DNA from: Burkholderiales bacterium
GTDB lineage: Bacteria; Pseudomonadota; Gammaproteobacteria; Burkholderiales; Casimicrobiaceae
DNA: 5,535 bases
Direction of reading: 5' to 3'
NCBI GenBank assembly: GCA_025354075.1
Contig: JANXNO010000240.1
Span: 1 to 5,535, forward strand
The notes beneath the pieces were generated by a model. That model was not told where the DNA came from and searched no databases. It saw only the letters and a list, made by a program, of their open reading frames with translations. This document shows, piece after piece, positions 1-3,945 of this stretch. The first letter of the stretch is position 1. Every line of letters starts with the position of its first letter. Both the position numbers and the translations under genes were made by a program.

Positions 1-1
1 C

Positions 2-1324
2 GCCATGACCCTGCAACCCGATGGCAAGGTGCTCGTGGCCGGGACTTGCTCCAACGGCGCGAACACTGCATTCTGCGTCGCGCGCTACCTCGCCAACGGT
101 ACGCTGGACACCACCTGGAACGGCACCGGCACCGTCATTCAGCCTATCGTCAGCCGCGACAATTCCGCCGCTGCCGTCGCCCTGCAACCCGATGGCAGGG
201 TGCTCCTGGCTGGGTATTGCGGCACCGGCACCGGCAACGCCTTCTGCGCTGCGCGGTTCCTGCCCAACGGCACGCTCGACTCCTCCTGGAACGGCACCGG
301 CACCGTCATCGGTAGCTCCGGTGTTGCCACCGCCATGACCCTGCAACCCGATGGCAAGGTGCTCGTAGCCGGGACTTGCTCTAACGGCACCGACGGCGAC
401 TTCTGCGCCGCGCGCTACCTGCCCAATGGCACGCTCGACACCTCCTGGAACGGCACTGGCAAAGTCATCACCCCCATCGGTAACAGCTACGATTTCGCCA
501 CCGCCATAGCCCTGCAATCCGATGGCAAGGTGCTCGTGGCTGGGTATTGCTACAACGGCCCCACCATTGACTTTTGCACCGCGCGCTTTCTACCCAACGG
601 CACGCTCGACACCTCGTGGAACGGCACCGGCAAAGTCATCACGCCTATCGGTATTGGCGACGATTACGCAAGCGCCATGACCCTGCAACCCGATGGCAAC
701 GTGCTCGTGGCTGGGTCTTGCTCCAACGGTACCAACAGTGACTTCTGCACCGCGCGCTTTCTACCCAACGGTACGCTCGACACCTCTTGGACAGGCACCG
801 GCAAAGTCATCACGCCTATCGGTAGTGGCGGCGATTACGCAAGCGTCATGACCCTGCAACCCGATGGCAAGGTACTGCTAGCCGGGACTTGCTACAACGG
901 CACCAACAGGGACTTCTGCACCGCGCGCTTTCTATCCAACGGCACACTCGACACCGCCTGGAAGGGCACTGGCAGCGTCGTCACCGCGATCGGTAGTAGC
1001 GACGATTTCGCCACCGCCATCACCCTGCAACCCGACGGCAAGGTACTCGTAGCTGGGTATTGCTCGAATGGCACCAACTATGACTTCTGCGTCGCACGCT
1101 ATGACGGCGGGCCGTTTGGTTATCAAAACTGCAAGCCTGATATCGATGGTGACGGGTCGTTCCTGGCCACCACCGACGCGCTCATCAACATGCGCATCGC
1201 CCTCGGCATCACCGGCCCCGCCGTCGTCAACGGCATCAACTTTCCACCCACTGCCACGCGCAACACCTGGCCGCTGATTCGCGATTACCTGGTGACCCAG
1301 TGCGGCATGTCGCTGGTGCAGTAA
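2..1324 (+). CDS. Delta-60 repeat protein with C-terminal dockerin-like module (5' partial)
   Basis: The reading frame is open to the left edge, so the true start and any signal peptide lie outside the window; the ATG at base 5 is an internal repeat codon. Counting from that Met, seven repeats start at residues 3, 60, 113, 170, 227, 284 and 341. Each has the pattern LQPDGKVLVAG-x-C, then FC-x-ARFLPNGTLD, then SWNGTGKVI. This matches the delta-60 repeat family, presumed to form beta-propeller or beta-helix structures in surface or secreted proteins. Every repeat has two Cys nine residues apart, suggesting disulfides and hence an exported location. After the seventh repeat the linker GGPFGYQNC leads into a 61-residue tail (379-439) beginning DIDGDG and containing TTD, LGI and TATR, which resembles a calcium-binding dockerin/EF-hand segment. 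The same tail type ends the minus-strand propeller gene at the other edge of the window. No catalytic motif is visible; the function is unknown. Confidence 0.9.
   Translation, partial: AMTLQPDGKVLVAGTCSNGANTAFCVARYLANGTLDTTWNGTGTVIQPIVSRDNSAAAVALQPDGRVLLAGYCGTGTGNAFCAARFLPNGTLDSSWNGTGTVIGSSGVATAMTLQPDGKVLVAGTCSNGTDGDFCAARYLPNGTLDTSWNGTGKVITPIGNSYDFATAIALQSDGKVLVAGYCYNGPTIDFCTARFLPNGTLDTSWNGTGKVITPIGIGDDYASAMTLQPDGNVLVAGSCSNGTNSDFCTARFLPNGTLDTSWTGTGKVITPIGSGGDYASVMTLQPDGKVLLAGTCYNGTNRDFCTARFLSNGTLDTAWKGTGSVVTAIGSSDDFATAITLQPDGKVLVAGYCSNGTNYDFCVARYDGGPFGYQNCKPDIDGDGSFLATTDALINMRIALGITGPAVVNGINFPPTATRNTWPLIRDYLVTQCGMSLVQ
11..1102 (+). repeat. Seven tandem delta-60 coding repeats, mostly 171 bp
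   Basis: The repeat units begin at bases 11, 182, 341, 512, 683, 854 and 1025. Five of the six complete intervals are 171 bp (57 codons). The second unit is 159 bp, a clean loss of four codons between the GTVI and VATA segments. DNA conservation is high: the 54 bases from 5 and from 335 differ at only two positions, which indicates recent duplication or homogenisation. The seventh unit runs only as far as the ARY segment before the linker to the C-terminal module. The array probably continues upstream of the window, so the total copy number is unknown. Confidence 0.9.
1139..1321 (+). other. Dockerin-like C-terminal module (DIDGDG...TTD)
   Basis: This is the protein segment at residues 379-439 of the first gene. 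It opens with the Asp triplet DIDGDG (D379, D381, D383) typical of a calcium-binding EF-hand or dockerin loop. The closing Asp (D391) is at loop position 13, one residue later than in a canonical 12-residue loop. A hydrophobic helix-like stretch ending in LGI follows, then GINF, TATR and a final helix-like stretch. Only one Asp-rich loop is present, whereas classical cellulosomal dockerins have two. Cysteines at 376 and 433 flank the module and could form a disulfide. Calcium binding is inferred from the motif. Confidence 0.6.
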
Positions 1325-1416
1325 TCCAACTTGCCGCGGAGCTGCCGCGACCTAATTTCCCGCTCAAGCCGCTCAATGTTGGATAGCGCACAGACTGCGC
1401 GCGCCGGGATAAGGAT

Positions 1417-1489
1417 CATTCGAAGTGTCGCGCTGCGACATTCAAACAATCGGGGAGCGATCCATGCTCAAGTGCGACACCTTCGAATG
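1417..1489 (+). promoter_or_regulatory. Inverted repeat framing the SD and start of the Cys-rich gene
   Basis: Bases 1417-1434 (CATTCGAAGTGTCGCGCT) can pair with 1471-1489. This gives 18 pairs with one G-T pair and a single bulged C, and a 36-base loop at 1435-1470. The loop holds the GGGGAG ribosome-binding site and the ATG at 1464. The left arm has a competing local partner: TGTCGC (1426-1431) pairs perfectly with GCGACA (1435-1440) across a three-base loop. The two structures exclude each other. This could be an mRNA switch controlling translation, a protein-binding palindrome, or chance; no known riboswitch class was recognised. Confidence 0.4.
1452..1457 (+). promoter_or_regulatory. Ribosome-binding site GGGGAG
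   Basis: A strong purine-rich Shine-Dalgarno sequence lies six bases before the ATG at 1464. It decides that start over the in-frame ATG at 1425, which lies upstream of this site and has no comparable sequence in front of it. Confidence 0.7.
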
Positions 1490-1631
1490 CGCAATTCACG
1501 CACTAGCGGTCATCTGCGCGCACTCTGGCGTGCATCTCATGGGCCATGGCCTGGAAAGTGGAGCCCGGTTGTTTTGTTGTGAGCATTGCGCGACTCAGGC
1601 GGGTGTGACGGAACTCCGTGACCGCTCTTGA
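1464..1631 (+). CDS. Small Cys/His-rich putative metal-binding protein (55 aa)
   Basis: A 55-residue protein begins at the ATG that follows the GGGGAG ribosome-binding site. It has six Cys (4, 9, 18, 38, 39, 42) and five His (12, 20, 24, 28, 41) in a very short chain, with the motif KCDTFEC near the start and LFCCEHCATQAG near the end. The second motif resembles the Y-C-x-x-x-C-A end of bacterial metallothioneins and the knuckles of small zinc-ribbon proteins. Binding of zinc or another soft metal in the cytoplasm is therefore a reasonable inference, but the family is not firmly recognised. There is no signal peptide or membrane segment. The next gene, for a CBS-domain protein, starts 39 bases after the stop, so the two may be co-transcribed. 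A short hairpin with a T run overlaps the stop codon and may reduce read-through. An inverted repeat brackets the translation start. Confidence 0.7.
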   Translation: MLKCDTFECAIHALAVICAHSGVHLMGHGLESGARLFCCEHCATQAGVTELRDRS

Positions 1632-1646
1632 GCGCAACGCTTTTTT
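1631..1646 (+). terminator. Weak hairpin plus T run between small gene and CBS gene
   Basis: AGCG (1631-1634) pairs with CGCT (1638-1641) across the loop CAA, with a possible extra G-T pair, and is followed by a T run ending at 1646. The stem is short for an intrinsic terminator, so this may be a leaky terminator or attenuator, or chance. It starts in the stop codon of the Cys-rich gene. Confidence 0.3.
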
Positions 1647-1670
1647 AAACAAAGAAATGAAGACATAAAT

Positions 1671-2087
1671 ATGCAAAAACTTAAAGATCTGATGAGCCGG
1701 GATGTCAAGGTGATCAGTCCAGACGCGACAATCAGGGAGGCCGCCCAGCAAATGTTGAGCGGCAATTTCGGAATGCTTCCAGTGGGTGAGAACGATCGCA
1801 TGATCGGAGCGGTCTCTGATCGTGACATTGCGATCCGCGCCGTGGCAGAGGGCAAGGATGGCAATACCAAAGTGCGGGACGTTATGTCGGCCGGCATTAT
1901 CTGGTCTTACGAGGACGATTCGGTGGACGATGCCGCTGAGCTCATGTCCAAACATCAGATTCGACGCCTGCCAATCGTCAATACCGACAAGCGTCTGGTC
2001 GGCATCGTCGCGCTGGGTGATTTTGCAGTCGTGAGCAGCGACATCAAGACGGCGGGCGAAACCCTCTCAGAGATTTCGAAGCCTTGA
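1671..2087 (+). CDS. Two-CBS-domain protein
   Basis: This is a 138-residue stand-alone CBS pair (Bateman module). The first CBS domain covers about residues 1-60: DLMSRDVKVISPDATIREAA, then GMLPVGENDRMIGAVSDRDI. The second covers about 65-122: VRDVMSAGI, then DDAAELMSKHQIRRLPIVNT, then LVGIVALGDFAV. The SDRDI motif and the RRLPIV strand are hallmarks of the family, which binds adenosine-containing nucleotides (AMP, ATP, SAM or NAD) as a regulator. No catalytic, transporter or DNA-binding domain is fused, so it probably acts by partner binding or dimerisation in the cytoplasm; ligand and partner are not evident. The ribosome-binding site is weak (GAAG at 1659-1662, eight bases before ATG). The start is supported because the DLM-S-x-x-V opening of CBS1 begins at residue 6. 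It lies between the Cys-rich gene and a 61-residue protein gene in the same direction. Confidence 0.93.
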   Translation: MQKLKDLMSRDVKVISPDATIREAAQQMLSGNFGMLPVGENDRMIGAVSDRDIAIRAVAEGKDGNTKVRDVMSAGIIWSYEDDSVDDAAELMSKHQIRRLPIVNTDKRLVGIVALGDFAVVSSDIKTAGETLSEISKP

Positions 2088-2123
2088 TGAATCGGTTCGC
2101 ATTCGGACCTTTGAACGCCTTCT

Positions 2124-2130
2124 GAGGGGA
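2124..2130 (+). promoter_or_regulatory. Ribosome-binding site GAGGGGA
   Basis: A strong Shine-Dalgarno sequence lies five bases before the ATG at 2136. It is the main evidence that the short hydrophilic reading frame after the CBS gene is a real gene. Confidence 0.7.
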
Positions 2131-2135
2131 ATAAC

Positions 2136-2321
2136 ATGGACACCCGCGACAAACCGTTTGATCCACAGCATCCGAATCCGACGCCTCCGCTGGTCGACGA
2201 AGTCGCGCAGCTAAAGCAGAAGGCGCAGGAAAAGGAAGTGGCTGGCCGGCACAAAAACGACGGCCAGAACGACCATCAGGGCAATCGGCGGCAGCCCGGA
2301 ACACGGTCTGGCAAACACTGA
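2136..2321 (+). CDS. Small hydrophilic protein of unknown function (61 aa)
   Basis: No family is recognised. The protein has three parts: a proline-rich N-terminus (Pro at 7, 10, 13, 15, 17, 18), a charged segment at about 20-37 that could form one amphipathic helix (DEVAQLKQKAQEKEVAGR), and a polar, basic C-terminus rich in Asn, Gln, Gly, Arg and His. It has no Cys, no hydrophobic stretch and no signal peptide, so it is probably cytoplasmic and largely disordered. Support for the gene comes from the strong ribosome-binding site, its position 48 bases after the CBS gene on the same strand, and an intrinsic terminator starting 15 bases after its stop. It is therefore likely to be the last gene of the CBS transcription unit. 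A longer minus-strand frame over the same bases lacks these signals. Confidence 0.65.
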   Translation: MDTRDKPFDPQHPNPTPPLVDEVAQLKQKAQEKEVAGRHKNDGQNDHQGNRRQPGTRSGKH

Positions 2322-2335
2322 TCGTCACGCCACCG

Positions 2336-2364
2336 GCGGGACGCGCGGAATGCGTCTCGCTTTT
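2336..2364 (+). terminator. Intrinsic terminator closing the CBS gene cluster
   Basis: GCGGGACGC (2336-2344) pairs over nine positions with GCGTCTCGC (2352-2360), including one G-T pair. The loop is seven bases (GCGGAAT), and TTTT at 2361-2364 follows immediately. The stem is GC-rich and correctly placed 15 bases after the stop of the 61-residue gene. The T tract is short and runs directly into AAAATT, which overlaps the probable promoter of the next gene. Confidence 0.7.
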
Positions 2365-2369
2365 AAAAT
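2364..2369 (+). promoter_or_regulatory. Probable -10 element TAAAAT of a leaderless transcript
   Basis: TAAAAT differs from the sigma-70 consensus TATAAT at one base and ends six bases before the ATG at 2376. Transcription from it would start at or next to the A of the start codon. This fits the absence of a spaced Shine-Dalgarno sequence: GCGGG directly abuts the ATG. No clear -35 element is visible 17 bases upstream, so the call rests on the -10 and on the geometry. Confidence 0.4.
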
Positions 2370-2375
2370 TGCGGG

Positions 2376-3332
2376 ATGCTTAAATTCTCCGACGTCCAGT
2401 CCGCCGCGGCCCGCCTCAAGGGTGTCGCGCATCGCACCCCGATCCTCACCAGCACCACGCTAAACCGCATGCTCGGTTGCGAGGTGTTCATGAAGGCCGA
2501 AAACTTTCAGCGCATGGGCGCGTTCAAATTTCGCGGGGGTTACAACGCGATCAATGCGTTGACCGATGCTGAGCGCTCGCGTGGCGTGCTTGCGTTTTCG
2601 TCGGGCAATCATGCTCAGGCCGTGGCGCTTGCCGCGCAGATCCATGGCTGTAAGGCGGCGATATTGATGCCCGCCGACGCGCCGCAAATGAAGCTTGATG
2701 CCACGCGTGGCTATGGTGCCGAAGTCATCACGTACGACCGCTACACCGAGGACCGCTCAGCGCTAGCCAAACGCTACGCGCATGAGCGAAACGCGGTGCT
2801 GATCCCGCCATACGACTATTTGCCGGTGATGGCCGGGCAAGGAACGTGCGGGCTGGAGATCGCTGAGGAAGTACCGAATCTCGACGCGCTGATTGTGTGT
2901 ACCGGCGGCGGCGGATTTCTCTCAGGCTGCACAATTGCGGCTAAAGCCGTGCAATCGAATATTCAAATGTTTGGCGCGGAACCGGAAGCGGGTAACGACG
3001 TGCAGCAATCGCTCCGCTCCGGACAAATCGTGTCCATCGACGTGCCCAAAACGATCTGCGACGGGCAGCAGACGCAGGCCGTCGGCCATCACCCGTGGGC
3101 GGTGATCCACACTCACGTGACTGACATTCTGACTGCGCCGGACGCAACCGTCGTTGCTGCGATGCGCTTCGCGTTCGAGCGCATGAAAATCGTTCTGGAG
3201 CCGTCCGGTGCGTGCGCGCTTGGCTCGCTCATGGCAAACGTCGAACGCTTCAGAGGCAAGCGTGTTGCGGTCACCCTGTCGGGTGGCAATATCGATTTTG
3301 AGCGGTTTGCAGAACTGCTGGCAACCACCTAA
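2376..3332 (+). CDS. PLP-dependent threonine/serine (or 3-hydroxyaspartate) dehydratase
   Basis: A 318-residue fold-type II PLP enzyme of the serine/threonine dehydratase and serine racemase family. It would deaminate a beta-hydroxy amino acid to a 2-oxo acid and ammonia in the cytoplasm. Visible motifs are the Schiff-base lysine K51 in AFKFRGGYNA, SSGNHAQA (75-82) for cofactor contact, the phosphate-binding glycine loop TGGGGFLSG (176-184), and LSGGN (301-305) near the pyridine nitrogen. S76 matches the re-face serine of serine racemase. E202, G206 and D208 match its divalent-metal site. There is no C-terminal ACT domain, so this is not the isoleucine-regulated biosynthetic IlvA; it is of catabolic size. 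Serine racemase or L-threo-3-hydroxyaspartate ammonia-lyase activity is equally possible from sequence. The start is supported by the family-typical opening FSDVQSAAARLKGVAHRTP, although no spaced ribosome-binding site precedes it. The glyoxalase gene follows after 31 bases. Confidence 0.93.
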   Translation: MLKFSDVQSAAARLKGVAHRTPILTSTTLNRMLGCEVFMKAENFQRMGAFKFRGGYNAINALTDAERSRGVLAFSSGNHAQAVALAAQIHGCKAAILMPADAPQMKLDATRGYGAEVITYDRYTEDRSALAKRYAHERNAVLIPPYDYLPVMAGQGTCGLEIAEEVPNLDALIVCTGGGGFLSGCTIAAKAVQSNIQMFGAEPEAGNDVQQSLRSGQIVSIDVPKTICDGQQTQAVGHHPWAVIHTHVTDILTAPDATVVAAMRFAFERMKIVLEPSGACALGSLMANVERFRGKRVAVTLSGGNIDFERFAELLATT

Positions 3333-3363
3333 TTAATCTCGCTTTAAATAGAGAATCATTCCA

Positions 3364-3783
3364 ATGAAATACCTGCACACCATGGTTCGCGTCACTGATC
3401 TTGACGCCTCGATTGCCTTTTATCGCGACGCGTTAGGCCTCGAACTCGTGACCAAGCGCGAGGTGCCCGCTGGCCGCTTCACGCTCGCGTTTTTGGCGGC
3501 TCCGGGAGACCCGAATGCGCAAGTCGAACTGACTTACAACTGGGACCCCGAGGCCTACTCCGGCGGTCGCAATTTCGGCCATTTGGCGTATGCCGTGGAC
3601 GACATTTACGCAGCGTGCCAACGCCTGCAAGACCATGGCGTCACCGTACTGCGCCCTCCTCGCGATGGACGCATGGCGTTTGTGCGTTCTCCGGACAATA
3701 TTTCGATTGAGCTGCTGCAGGCTGGCACCGCGCTGCCACCGATGGAGCCGTGGGCCTCGATGCCGAATACGGGCAGCTGGTAG
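3364..3783 (+). CDS. gloA: Glyoxalase I (lactoylglutathione lyase)
   Basis: A 139-residue VOC-fold protein. The opening MKYLHTMVRVTDLDASIAFY, then QVELTYNW and NFGHLAYAVDD, are characteristic of glyoxalase I, which converts the glutathione-methylglyoxal hemithioacetal to S-lactoylglutathione. The four metal ligands known from E. coli GloA (H5, E56, H74, E122) correspond to H5, E55, H73 and E116 here. The stretch between the last two ligands is five residues shorter than in E. coli GloA, through a shorter loop (RPPRDGRMAFVRSP). A 20-residue tail rich in Pro and Trp follows the last ligand region. These differences leave open a related VOC enzyme with another substrate. The ribosome-binding site is modest (AGAGAA at 3350-3355). 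The gene lies 31 bases after the dehydratase and is probably co-transcribed. Threonine breakdown can produce methylglyoxal via aminoacetone, but the functional link is inference. Confidence 0.85.
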   Translation: MKYLHTMVRVTDLDASIAFYRDALGLELVTKREVPAGRFTLAFLAAPGDPNAQVELTYNWDPEAYSGGRNFGHLAYAVDDIYAACQRLQDHGVTVLRPPRDGRMAFVRSPDNISIELLQAGTALPPMEPWASMPNTGSW

Positions 3784-3945
3784 TTGGCGAACCAGTGATC
3801 TTGCGATTCAGCTTTATTGTGCAAGCCTTGTTTAATTAGGGTTTACAGTGCTTTTTTACTAAACTCAACTTTAGCTAAAAATGCAGCTTAGCCCCGTGTA
3901 AATAGCGCTTTTCGCAACAATGCTGATAGCCAACCATCGGTCGTC
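3784..3945. other. Convergent intergenic spacer, AT-rich
   Basis: This spacer separates the 3' ends of the glyoxalase gene and the minus-strand propeller gene. It is visibly richer in A and T than its surroundings. It holds a perfect ten-base palindrome TTTAGCTAAA (3870-3879), and GCTAA (3874-3878) can pair with TTAGC (3888-3892), which could serve the minus-strand transcript. No convincing gene or strong two-way terminator is seen. Confidence 0.6.
3823..3857 (+). terminator. Weak candidate terminator after glyoxalase gene
   Basis: AAGCCTT (3823-3829) can pair with AGGGTTT (3838-3844) in seven pairs, two of them G-T, across an eight-base loop. A six-T run follows at 3852-3857, but it starts seven bases after the stem, which is further than usual. 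The position after a gene end fits; the structure is weak. Confidence 0.25.

Noticed and set aside
5..1102. Many NGT sequons, up to three per repeat, as possible N-glycosylation sites
   Set aside because: They fall in the turn residues of the repeat consensus and lack the acidic residue at -2 needed by the common bacterial PglB system; the repeat structure explains them.
11..1102. A CRISPR array, because of the regular direct repeats
   Set aside because: The 171-bp units are in frame and encode a continuous protein; there are no short repeats separated by unique spacers.
1335..1349. Hairpin CGCGG-AGCTG-CCGCG after the first gene as a terminator
   Set aside because: The stem is only five pairs and no T run follows.
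1386..1400. Hairpin GCGCA-CAGAC-TGCGC upstream of the Cys-rich gene
   Set aside because: It is a five-pair stem in GC-rich DNA with no other signal nearby and is likely by chance.
1331..1582. An 83-codon plus-strand frame in the gap after the first gene
   Set aside because: Its product is Arg/Ser-rich with no domain, it lacks a ribosome-binding site, and it overlaps the better supported 1464-1631 gene in another frame.
1503..1955. A 150-codon minus-strand open frame opposite the Cys-rich and CBS genes
   Set aside because: It is antisense to a clear CBS-domain gene, shows no recognisable domain and has no good ribosome-binding site.
2044..2328. A 94-codon minus-strand frame over the 61-residue gene
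   Set aside because: It runs through the end of the CBS gene and lacks start signals; the plus-strand gene has a strong ribosome-binding site and terminator.
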